A stretch of 9,269 nt of DNA from NCBI GenBank assembly GCA_001564135.1, contig LKNH01000092.1, positions 1 to 9,269 of the forward strand, read 5' to 3'. This DNA comes from Halobacteriaceae archaeon Tc-Br11_E2g27 (GTDB lineage: Archaea; Halobacteriota; Halobacteria; Halobacteriales; Haloarculaceae). Position 1 is the first letter of the stretch; each line of letters opens with the position of its first letter. The translations under genes and the position numbers were made by a program. Under the pieces are notes generated by a model. It was not told where the DNA came from and made no database searches. It saw only the letters and a program-made list of their open reading frames with translations. Below are positions 1-5,737 of this stretch, one piece after another.

Positions 1-2834
1 AGCTCGTGGCTCGTCCATTTCGAGTGGTGGTTGATGTGGGTCATTAGCTGGCGAGCGAGTTCGTTCGCGGAATCGCTGCCGTATTTGATGCCAAGCTGAA
101 TGTATAGCTGGGCAAGCCCCATGATACCCAGTCCAATCTTGCGCATCTCTCGGACTTTCTCTTCGATTTTCTCGACAGGGAAATCCGACATGGTGACGAC
201 GTTTTCGAGGAAGCGTGTGCCCATCTCGATGCGGCGGTCGAACTCCTCCCAGTCGATTGCTTCTTCGAGGAACGCCTCGACTGCTTCGGCTTCCGTGTCG
301 TACTCGTCGGCGTGTTCGGCTGACCAGACACGCCAGTCGGGGGCGTCTTTGGCTGCTAATGTTGAGAGGTTGATGTGGCCAAGATTACAGGCCTCGTACT
401 CTTCGAGCGGCTGCTCTCCGCAGTTGTGGACGACAAGACCGTTCGCAATGAACGAGTGAGTATCCGGCTCAGTCAGATCGTAGACTGTTTCGTGTCCGTC
501 TTGTTCCACAGACTTAACGGTTGCTTCGAAGTTCTCACGGTATGGTCCCCGGTCGTACTCCGAAAGGCGCTGTTTGAGTGTTTCCGTTTTTGAGTCGAGA
601 AGGAATCCAATCTCATCAGCAAACTGGATGAGGTTTTCTCTAACAATAACCAGTTCGTGTTGTGCTTTTGTTTCGTACTCCTTCGTTCCACCTTTGCCAT
701 CCGGGAGTTCCGTTGAGCCGGCCTCTTTCCGGTTCTCGTAAACTTTACTGGCAATTCCGAAATTAAGCAGCAACTGCTGGACTTCACCAAGAAGGTCTGC
801 GTTAGAGCTCCACAGTCGGACAGAAACTCCTTTTTCGACATTCCCTTGAACACATCCGTCTGCAGTGAACAGTGCTTGAAGGAATCCCCGTGCCATCTCT
901 TCGCTGCCACGCATCACTAGCTCAGGAACTTGGTATTTGTTTTCTGTAAGACCGAGTGTTTCGGCATACTCATAGAGGCGAGTGGAACGAATTCGCTGCT
1001 CAACTGCTTGGGCACCGCGGTAACTATCATCTCGGCTAATTGAGTTCACACCGATTTCATAGTCCCCGTTCCCGAGGGGCTCGCGAACAACCTCGTTGAC
1101 ATCGTTTGCGAGCATCTCTGAAATACTGGCATCTTCGTCATAGAAGTTCAAAACAGCGCGCTCTTCGCCGTGCTTGAGGTGACCATCACCGACAAGCCAT
1201 CCTAACGTTCGTCCCTCTTCAGCGGATCCATGCTGACCGAACTTTCCTTTCCTATTTTGGATATGCACTGTGTCACCAGTGTCAAGCTCCTCTGCTTCAG
1301 CCCATCCATTGTTGGTCATCACGCGGTGGTCTGCGGTCAGACGGAGTTCATACCCCTCTTCGGTTGTCAGCTTGTAGACGTCCTTTTCGCCGGTTTTGTA
1401 GACACTACTGGCTTCTTTAACACGGTCTTCACTGAGCCTTCCATCAACAACAACATCTTGGGCAACTCCTTGTTCATACAGTTCCTCTGCTGGAACAAGA
1501 CCATTTTCAGTACTAATCAGGGTATCACCAGTAACACACGGATTTGTCGCAAGAATCCGGTGGTCTGGATGCTCCTCGACGTCAAAGGAGTGTTCTTTGT
1601 TGACGCGTTCGAGATAGATGACTCCGGGTTCGCCGTTCTCGTGTGCACCCTGAATGATGCGTTCCCAGATTTCCTGTGCCGGGACCGAAAGTACCTCGCC
1701 AACCTCGACGTATTCGCCGAGGTCGAACATCTCGTACAGTTCCTTGGTTTCGGGTGTGGCGACGTGTGGCTCTTCAGTTCGTGGATTGGTGAAGGTGTAC
1801 TCCTCGTCGTTTTTCACCGCTTCCATGAACCGGTCGGTGATGCCGACGGAGATGTTGAAATTTGAAAGGTGACCTTCGACGGCGTTCCGGAGGTGTTCGG
1901 GGACGCGACCTTCGTCGTCAATGAGTTCCCGGGCCTCTTCGAGTGCCTCCGCAAATGAGTTATGTGTAAAGTCGTCAGGGTCGTTCAGACGGAGCGTGTT
2001 CGCCAGCGAGACATCCTTGTTTTTGGCGTGGATGAACTGGATAACATCCGGATGGGAGACGCGCATGACACCCATCTGTGCGCCGCGGCGGGTGCCACCC
2101 TGTGCGATAGTCTCACACATCTGGTCGTAGGTGCGCATGAACGTGATCGGGCCGGAGGCAATGCCACCGGTCGAGCCAACGGCGTCACCGTAGGGCCGTA
2201 ATCGCCAGAAGGCATACCCCATTCCGCCGCCACTCTGAAAAACCTGTGCGGCTTCTTTGGCGGTTTGATGGATATCGTCGATATCGTCATCGGGCGAATC
2301 AACGAAACACGCAGAGAGTTGCTGGAGTTCGTCTCCGGCGTTCATCAACGTCGGACTGTTTGGCATGAACGAGAGCCGCTCCATACTCTCTTGGAACTCC
2401 GCAGCGACGGACTCAACGTGCTCTTGAATCTCCGTGGGGAGTTCTGGAATGATTGTCTCGTAAGAGAATTTGTTGACGTTATATTCCGAGAGCGTCGTTT
2501 CCGCGTCATCCCCGACACCCACACCTTTTCCGAAGACTTCCTCGGCGAGTTCGTCACGCCGTGGGTGGTCGGGCTTGAGCTGGTCTGGCGTAACGGTAAT
2601 CTCGGTGTCCTGTTTACGCGCCTCAAAGACTGCTTCGGCGAGGGCGATATTATTGGCCACGCGTTCGAACAGTTCCTCCTGTGACTCGGCAACGTCGCCG
2701 TTGCTATCTTTGCGGAGGTAACGGGCCGGGAGGATGTTGTGATATGCGTTGGCTGTCAGGCGCTCCTCAAGCGTGTCCCCATCGGTGCGTTTGATCGGAA
2801 GGGTGAGTTCGCCCGCATCGAGGTTGCTGCTCAT
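1..2834 (-). CDS. nrdJ: Adenosylcobalamin-dependent (class II) ribonucleotide reductase, intein-containing, C-terminus beyond window
   Basis: Reduces ribonucleotides to deoxyribonucleotides in the cytoplasm, using a thiyl radical made with adenosylcobalamin. I translated the whole frame by hand: 944 codons with no stop or frameshift, still open at the left edge. The start ATG at 2834 is supported by a Shine-Dalgarno match (2841-2847). The N-extein is residues 1-432. It holds the FMPNSPTLMNAG segment (156-167), the redox cysteine C176 in LSACF, the glycine-rich QSGGGMGYAFW segment (200-210) and QGGTRRGAQMGVM (245-257). An intein follows (precursor residues 433-804). The C-extein restarts with CGEQPLEEYEACNLGHINLS and contains RKIGLGIMGLAQLY. 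Joined exteins give N431-P-C433-G-E435, the N-x-C-x-E active-site signature of class I/II reductases. The class II call rests on these family sequences and on the absence of an obvious N-terminal ATP cone. The C-terminal redox cysteines lie outside the window, and I cannot tell whether a second intein does too. Confidence 0.93.
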   Translation of the reverse strand, partial: MSSNLDAGELTLPIKRTDGDTLEERLTANAYHNILPARYLRKDSNGDVAESQEELFERVANNIALAEAVFEARKQDTEITVTPDQLKPDHPRRDELAEEVFGKGVGVGDDAETTLSEYNVNKFSYETIIPELPTEIQEHVESVAAEFQESMERLSFMPNSPTLMNAGDELQQLSACFVDSPDDDIDDIHQTAKEAAQVFQSGGGMGYAFWRLRPYGDAVGSTGGIASGPITFMRTYDQMCETIAQGGTRRGAQMGVMRVSHPDVIQFIHAKNKDVSLANTLRLNDPDDFTHNSFAEALEEARELIDDEGRVPEHLRNAVEGHLSNFNISVGITDRFMEAVKNDEEYTFTNPRTEEPHVATPETKELYEMFDLGEYVEVGEVLSVPAQEIWERIIQGAHENGEPGVIYLERVNKEHSFDVEEHPDHRILATNPCVTGDTLISTENGLVPAEELYEQGVAQDVVVDGRLSEDRVKEASSVYKTGEKDVYKLTTEEGYELRLTADHRVMTNNGWAEAEELDTGDTVHIQNRKGKFGQHGSAEEGRTLGWLVGDGHLKHGEERAVLNFYDEDASISEMLANDVNEVVREPLGNGDYEIGVNSISRDDSYRGAQAVEQRIRSTRLYEYAETLGLTENKYQVPELVMRGSEEMARGFLQALFTADGCVQGNVEKGVSVRLWSSNADLLGEVQQLLLNFGIASKVYENRKEAGSTELPDGKGGTKEYETKAQHELVIVRENLIQFADEIGFLLDSKTETLKQRLSEYDRGPYRENFEATVKSVEQDGHETVYDLTEPDTHSFIANGLVVHNCGEQPLEEYEACNLGHINLSTLAAKDAPDWRVWSAEHADEYDTEAEAVEAFLEEAIDWEEFDRRIEMGTRFLENVVTMSDFPVEKIEEKVREMRKIGLGIMGLAQLYIQLGIKYGSDSANELARQLMTHINHHSKWTSHE
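423..1538 (-). mobile_element. Intein in NrdJ with LAGLIDADG homing endonuclease (372 aa)
   Basis: This in-frame protein-splicing element starts at Cys1 (codon 1536-1538) and ends at Asn372 (codon 423-425); the next residue is the extein Cys (codon 420-422). Canonical blocks occur in order, numbered from Cys1. Block A is CVTGDTLISTENG (1-13). Block B is ELRLTADHRVMT (64-75), with the T68-x-x-H71 pair. Block F is TVYDLTEPDTHSF (351-363). Block G is GLVVHN (367-372), with the penultimate His and final Asn needed for Asn cyclisation. Endonuclease blocks C, D, E and H lie between B and F. Everything needed for autocatalytic splicing is present. The residue before the intein is Pro432. From memory, the Mth RIR1 intein of Methanothermobacter uses this same reductase site and is also preceded by Pro, so this looks like the same insertion allele. 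GC is lower than in the host gene. The boundaries are precise because both exteins resume the conserved reductase sequence exactly. Confidence 0.95.
609..1208 (-). other. LAGLIDADG (DOD) homing endonuclease domain of the intein, approximate limits
   Basis: This is the DNA-cleaving part of the intein (about intein residues 111-310). It would cut intein-free nrdJ alleles so that repair copies the element in. Block C is LGWLVGDGHL with acidic D118 (codon 1185-1187). Block D is KYQVPELV with K201. Block E is RGFLQALFTADGCV with acidic D227 (codon 858-860). Block H is near QQLLLNFGIASKVY (254-267). Both LAGLIDADG motifs keep the metal-binding aspartate and nothing is truncated, so cleavage activity is plausible. 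Activity itself is inferred. The outer limits are estimated from motif spacing. Confidence 0.82.
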
Positions 2835-2840
2835 ACGCGC

Positions 2841-2847
2841 TCACCTC
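2841..2847 (-). promoter_or_regulatory. Shine-Dalgarno site of nrdJ
   Basis: The minus strand reads GAGGTGA, a seven-base match to the anti-Shine-Dalgarno end of archaeal 16S rRNA, six bases before the ATG at 2834. It fixes the start codon and implies a transcript with a 5' leader. By contrast, three other genes here have TATA elements spaced for leaderless transcription. Confidence 0.7.
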
Positions 2848-2851
2848 GGCG

Positions 2852-2866
2852 GTCGGTCTGTCGGTC
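2852..2866 (-). repeat. Short direct repeat in the nrdJ leader
   Basis: Two exact copies of a 7-mer (plus strand GTCGGTC at 2852-2858 and 2860-2866) repeat with an 8-bp period just upstream of the nrdJ Shine-Dalgarno site, inside the predicted 5' leader. They could be simple low-complexity sequence or an RNA/protein contact site; the sequence alone does not say. Confidence 0.4.
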
Positions 2867-2931
2867 GATTCGGTTGTTCTGTGGCGTCCCCATTCCTATC
2901 ATCTGTGACGGAAGTTCTGTTGGTGACCGGA

Positions 2932-2939
2932 CTAAATAA
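2932..2939 (-). promoter_or_regulatory. Candidate TATA box of nrdJ
   Basis: The minus strand reads TTATTTAG, an archaeal TATA-like element. With a usual spacing of about 25-27 bp, transcription would start near 2909 and give a leader of about 75 nt, consistent with the Shine-Dalgarno site before the gene. An A-tract (2955-2961) lies about 15 bp upstream. It was placed by eye. Confidence 0.45.
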
Positions 2940-3107
2940 TGCTTTGGTCTCCGGTTTTTTTCGCTTTGCGCACCTGTTTGATTCTGTATGTATTCGCGGT
3001 ATAGACGCATCGCTGGTGGGGTGGGTTTGGCGATTAGTACTCATGGGATACACCATCTTAAACATGAGCAGACCAGAGTGAAAGTGAAACCTCCAGTCGA
3101 AAAGTAC

Positions 3108-3122
3108 CAGACAGGGGGTCTG
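3108..3122. repeat. Perfect 5-bp inverted repeat with 5-base G-rich loop
   Basis: CAGAC at 3108-3112 and its reverse complement GTCTG at 3118-3122 flank AGGGG. A competing pairing exists between GGGG at 3114-3117 and CCCC at 3124-3127. It is short enough to arise by chance and has no T-run typical of an archaeal terminator. Role unknown. Confidence 0.35.
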
Positions 3123-3142
3123 TCCCCAGTGGAAATTAAGGG

Positions 3143-3168
3143 GGGTCATATTACCGAATATATGGCCC
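3143..3168. promoter_or_regulatory. Candidate operator: 9+9 bp imperfect dyad upstream of the winged-helix gene
   Basis: GGGTCATAT (3143-3151) and ATATGGCCC (3160-3168) are reverse complements at 8 of 9 positions, separated by an 8-base spacer, so the half-sites are centred 17 bp apart. The dyad lies about 50 bp upstream of the regulator TATA element and could bind a dimeric winged-helix protein, perhaps the neighbouring regulator itself. The right arm overlaps a second AT-rich TATA-like string. The role is inferred. Confidence 0.35.
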
Positions 3169-3214
3169 GAAATCAGCGCCCAGAGTCCACCCACAGTTGG
3201 TTCGCAATCCACCC

Positions 3215-3222
3215 AATATATA
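3215..3222 (+). promoter_or_regulatory. TATA box of the regulator/membrane operon
   Basis: AATATATA is centred about 29 bp upstream of the ATG at 3248, the spacing expected for leaderless haloarchaeal transcripts. It lies inside the reading frame that could begin at an upstream TTG (3197), which is the main reason for choosing the ATG at 3248 as the start. Confidence 0.65.
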
Positions 3223-3247
3223 CCGCGGAAGGGACAAGAACAACCAG

Positions 3248-3625
3248 ATGGTCCGTGATTCCCTCGCGGACGACGACACCCCTGACGTGCAGTCCGTGCT
3301 AAAAGCATTACAGGACCCGGACTGTCAGGAGATAATCCGCGTCCTTTCAGAGCCCATGACCGCCGAGCAGATATCGAATGCAGCGGAGATTCCGATGTCG
3401 ACCACCTACCGGAAATTGGAGTGGTTGACCGAGGCGTCGCTGCTCGAAGAGGGACTTGAAATCAGAACCAGCGGACAGCACGCAAAGCGGTATGTGACGG
3501 CATTCGACGACGTGTCGATACAGCTCAATGAAGACAGGGAACTTATCGTTGAGATCTCTCACGAGTCACAGACCGCCGACGAACGACTCGCAGAACTCTG
3601 GTCCGAGGTGAAAAAAGAACTATGA
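3248..3625 (+). CDS. Winged helix-turn-helix transcriptional regulator (125 aa)
   Basis: A small cytoplasmic DNA-binding protein resembling the ArsR-like winged-helix regulators common in haloarchaea. An N-terminal helix (about 14-33) is followed by a helix-turn-helix: MTAEQISNAAEI (37-48), then a recognition helix around MSTTYRKLEWLTEASLL (50-66). A beta-wing follows (EEGLEIRTSGQHAKRYVT, 67-84), then an acidic strand/helix tail ending in VKKEL. I see no metal-binding cysteine cluster (a single Cys at 26), so metal sensing is not supported. The ATG at 3248 is preferred to an in-frame TTG at 3197 because the TATA box lies between them and leaderless spacing fits. The stop overlaps the next start by four bases (ATGA at 3622-3625), so the two are probably translated together and the regulator may control or sense through the membrane protein. 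The target and signal are unknown. Confidence 0.85.
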   Translation: MVRDSLADDDTPDVQSVLKALQDPDCQEIIRVLSEPMTAEQISNAAEIPMSTTYRKLEWLTEASLLEEGLEIRTSGQHAKRYVTAFDDVSIQLNEDRELIVEISHESQTADERLAELWSEVKKEL

Positions 3626-3915
3626 CGTTTAGCGACATGACCGCAACCTGGCTCATTATTAGTTTCAAAACGATAACACTGGTACTTGGCAGCCTAATCA
3701 CTTATCTCGCCTATAAGGCTTACCGCCGGACAGGTAATACCTCGCTGGGATTGCTCTCGCTTGGCTTCGGAATTATCACGCTTGGCACGCTACTCGCCGG
3801 GATTGCCGACCAACTCCTGCGGGCGGATTTCCTCATCGGCCTCGTTATCGAAAGTGCACTCCTCGCTGCTGGCTTTTTAGTTATCACCTATTCGCTGTAC
3901 CGGTCGGCAGGATGA
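3622..3915 (+). CDS. Small three-helix membrane protein, probably DUF7521-like (97 aa)
   Basis: Function unknown. There are three predicted transmembrane segments: about 9-33 (from TWLIISFKTITLVLG to YLAYKAY), 41-62 (SLGLLSLGFGIITLGTLLAGIA) and 69-92 (DFLIGLVIESALLAAGFLVITY). A short positively charged loop (YRRTGN, 34-39) follows helix 1. It has no cysteines and no catalytic motif, and there is no cleavable signal peptide. Its ATG overlaps the regulator stop by four bases, a strong sign of translational coupling and a shared role. From memory this resembles the haloarchaeal DUF7521 family, which often sits beside a helix-turn-helix gene; I could not check this. It could be a membrane anchor or sensor for the regulator, or a membrane-stress effector. 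Confidence 0.8.
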   Translation: MTFSDMTATWLIISFKTITLVLGSLITYLAYKAYRRTGNTSLGLLSLGFGIITLGTLLAGIADQLLRADFLIGLVIESALLAAGFLVITYSLYRSAG

Positions 3916-3935
3916 CTGTCTCTTTGCCTGACCAG

Positions 3936-4409
3936 TTAGTACAGCGAGAAATAGCCCAGGTTGGCTGCACTCAGTAATCCGGCAGTGACCAGCAACAAGA
4001 TTGCAGACAGTCCCGCAATCTGGAAGAACAGACGGGCGTTATGTGCGGGCTCCCGTAGTTTCCCCTCATCCGTCCCACTCCGGATTTTGCTTGCTCCAAT
4101 CTCGATAGTCGCAATGAGCACAAGCCAGAGCGTCAACATTGCAAGGACAAGATGTCCACTGGAACTCCCGGTCAGCGATGCGCCGGTGTACTGCTGAGCA
4201 GCCATGTGGCTTCCAGTGACGAACAGAACGAGCGCACTCGCCCGTGAGAGCGTCGTGAGTTTACCAGTCGTCGAAACGAATGTTTCCCGTGTGAGCGTCC
4301 CCTGACGGGCCAGCGGAAGAACTGCCCAGACAAACAGGACAACACCACCAGTCCACAGTCCGGCGAATATCGTATGCAACATCCAGAACGTCGCATTGAG
4401 TAGGTCCAT
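3936..4409 (-). CDS. CopD-like four-helix integral membrane protein (157 aa)
   Basis: Four predicted transmembrane helices: about residues 4-31, 55-71, 85-107 and 127-149, with a soluble acidic loop between helices 3 and 4 (SGTDEGKLREPAH). The first helix carries WMLHTIFAGLWTGG (9-22), and further histidines occur at about 68 (TGSHMAAQ), 86 and 123. Conserved His residues near helix ends are typical of CopD/DUF2269-type membrane proteins, some linked to copper or heme. That similarity is loose and no copper genes are nearby, so a function is not assigned. I chose the ATG at 4409; a GTG at 4415 would add two residues. A weak TATA-like ACTAA string (4435-4439) fits leaderless spacing to 4409 better. 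The gene is convergent with the regulator operon, with 20 bp between the stops. Confidence 0.78.
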   Translation of the reverse strand: MDLLNATFWMLHTIFAGLWTGGVVLFVWAVLPLARQGTLTRETFVSTTGKLTTLSRASALVLFVTGSHMAAQQYTGASLTGSSSGHLVLAMLTLWLVLIATIEIGASKIRSGTDEGKLREPAHNARLFFQIAGLSAILLLVTAGLLSAANLGYFSLY

Positions 4410-4470
4410 ACTCACCGCTCAGGAAGCCATCCACTTAGTGAATTCGACATACAGCAAACCTCACAACGAC

Positions 4471-4478
4471 AAACAAAA
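4471..4478 (-). terminator. Possible T-rich terminator after thrC
   Basis: The minus strand reads TTTTGTTT a few bases after the thrC stop codon, in the 74-bp gap before the CopD-like gene. Archaeal transcription often ends at oligo-T tracts without a hairpin. The tract is short, so read-through into the CopD-like gene is possible. Confidence 0.35.
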
Positions 4479-4483
4479 TCGGG

Positions 4484-5737
4484 TTATTCGCCGAGATAGT
4501 CCAGCACGCCCTCGGTCGTTCCCGGAACAGGTTCCGGTTCCCGCCCCGCCTCATAGGCTGCATCCGGATCCTTCAGCAGATGTCCAGTCGTGAGACAGAC
4601 AACCTGTTCGTCGGCAGCAACGACGCCCTCTTTCCGGAGTTTGCGGAGTCCAGCAATCGAGGCGGCTGAGGCTGGCTCAACGCCAACGCCCTCTTCTGCA
4701 AGGCTGCGCTGTGCGTCCGTAATTTCGTCATCTTCGACAGCAACAGCGGTTCCGCCGGTCTTTCGAATGCCAGGAAGAGCTTTCGGCGCATTAACCGGAT
4801 TTCCAATTCTGATTGCCGTTGCCTTCGTCTCGACAGCATCCCAGCGGCGCGTCTCTTCGAGATCTTCCTCGATTGCTTCGACCATCGGTGCAGAGCCTGC
4901 TGCTTGCACGCCAGTGAGTGCTGGGATGTCGTCCTCAGTTATCGCGCCGCTGGCTTCGAGTTCGCGGAAACATTTGTACAGGGCGGCGGTGTTTCCGGCG
5001 TTTCCAACCGGCAGCACGATGCGGTCCGGATAGTCACCTTCCTCATCGCGGAACTGCTCCATGATTTCCAGTCCAATCGTCTTCTGGCCTTCCAGACGGA
5101 ACGGGTTCAGGGAGTTGAGCAGATAGACGACTTCGCGGTGTGCGAGGTCCTGAACGATATCCAGACAGGTATCGAAGTTGCCGTCGACCTCAAGGATTCG
5201 TGCACCGTGAAGGCTGGCCTGTGCAATCTTGCCTGCGGCGACCTTTCCCTGTGGAAGTAACACGAGCGTCTCCATGCCACCCCGGCCACCGTAAGCGGCG
5301 AGTGCGGCACTCGTGTTCCCAGTAGAGGCACAGGCCAGTTTCCCGACGCCGAGTTCCTTCGCGGTTCGGACGCCGACTGTCATTCCGCGGTCTTTGAAAC
5401 TCCCCGTCGGGTTCATACCCTCGTGTTTGACCCGCAGTCGGGACACGCCGATTTCTTCCTCAAGCCGAGGTACGTCGTGAAGTTGTGTATCGCCCTCAGG
5501 AAGCGAAACACCTTCCTCGAACGGCAGCGCCGCGTTGTATCGCCACACACCGCGACCCGAAAAGTCGTCCCACGTCGGGAGGTCAGCGTATCTGACTTCG
5601 AGCAATCCATCACACGCGTCACAGGTGTAATGGACTTCGTCGAACGGAGCGAGGGTTTCGCCACACTCGATACACTGAAGCCAGATGCCGTCGTCGGCGC
5701 AGTCTGGCTCGTCCTGTGTGAGTTCAAGGTTCGTCAT
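4484..5737 (-). CDS. thrC: Threonine synthase (PLP-dependent, 417 aa)
   Basis: Converts O-phosphohomoserine to threonine and phosphate, the last step of threonine synthesis. An N-terminal zinc-ribbon-like knuckle, C22-x2-C25 and C39-x2-C42, precedes the fold-type II PLP domain, as in many archaeal homologues. The catalytic lysine is K115 in NPTGSFKDRGMT. STGNTS (138-143) matches the usual position of the substrate/cofactor-binding loop. GNAGNTA (245-251) is the loop expected to hold the PLP phosphate. VEPASAAS (353-360) and LTTGHLLKDP (382-391) are characteristic of threonine synthases rather than serine/threonine dehydratases. The length fits a complete family member. The ATG at 5735-5737 shares one base with the ileS stop (TGATG), indicating translational coupling in an ileS-thrC operon. 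A related cystathionine-beta-synthase-like paralogue is possible but less likely given the C-terminal motif. Confidence 0.93.
   Translation of the reverse strand: MTNLELTQDEPDCADDGIWLQCIECGETLAPFDEVHYTCDACDGLLEVRYADLPTWDDFSGRGVWRYNAALPFEEGVSLPEGDTQLHDVPRLEEEIGVSRLRVKHEGMNPTGSFKDRGMTVGVRTAKELGVGKLACASTGNTSAALAAYGGRGGMETLVLLPQGKVAAGKIAQASLHGARILEVDGNFDTCLDIVQDLAHREVVYLLNSLNPFRLEGQKTIGLEIMEQFRDEEGDYPDRIVLPVGNAGNTAALYKCFRELEASGAITEDDIPALTGVQAAGSAPMVEAIEEDLEETRRWDAVETKATAIRIGNPVNAPKALPGIRKTGGTAVAVEDDEITDAQRSLAEEGVGVEPASAASIAGLRKLRKEGVVAADEQVVCLTTGHLLKDPDAAYEAGREPEPVPGTTEGVLDYLGE

Larger units (their letters stand above)
2835..3247. other. Divergent intergenic region between nrdJ and the winged-helix regulator (413 bp)
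   Basis: No convincing gene lies here. It holds the nrdJ leader and TATA element on the left and the regulator TATA element on the right. Two inverted repeats lie in the middle (3108-3122 and 3143-3168). Open frames crossing it on both strands encode arginine-, proline- and cysteine-rich polypeptides, unlike the acidic proteins around them, and I do not regard them as genes. Confidence 0.6.

Noticed and set aside
473..910. Second minus-strand open frame of 145 codons inside the intein, as a possible free-standing endonuclease
   Set aside because: It is out of frame with the intein and has no LAGLIDADG motif. The endonuclease motifs are all in the nrdJ frame.
1230..1865. Plus-strand open frame of 211 codons opposite nrdJ and its intein
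   Set aside because: It is a shadow of the reductase and intein coding frame, spans the intein junction without structure, and its hydrophobic, Cys/Phe-rich composition is typical of an antisense frame.
3113..3127. G-rich hairpin as an intrinsic terminator
   Set aside because: There is no T-run after it on either strand and no gene ends nearby.
3108..3168. CRISPR or attachment-site repeat
   Set aside because: Only single, short inverted repeats are present. There are no repeated units with spacers and no integrase or tRNA nearby.
3197..3247. Upstream TTG start for the winged-helix regulator
   Set aside because: The TATA box at 3215-3222 lies inside this extension, so the transcript would begin after it. 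The ATG at 3248 fits leaderless spacing.
2988..3302. Plus-strand open frame of 104 codons before and over the regulator start
   Set aside because: The composition is basic and not protein-like for this organism. It overlaps the regulator in another frame and has no promoter at the right spacing.
2841..3308. Long minus-strand open frame (155 codons) across the nrdJ/regulator intergenic region
   Set aside because: The product is rich in Arg, Pro, Cys and Trp and lacks the acidic bias of the real proteins. It overlaps the regulator start, covers both promoters and would end at the nrdJ Shine-Dalgarno site.
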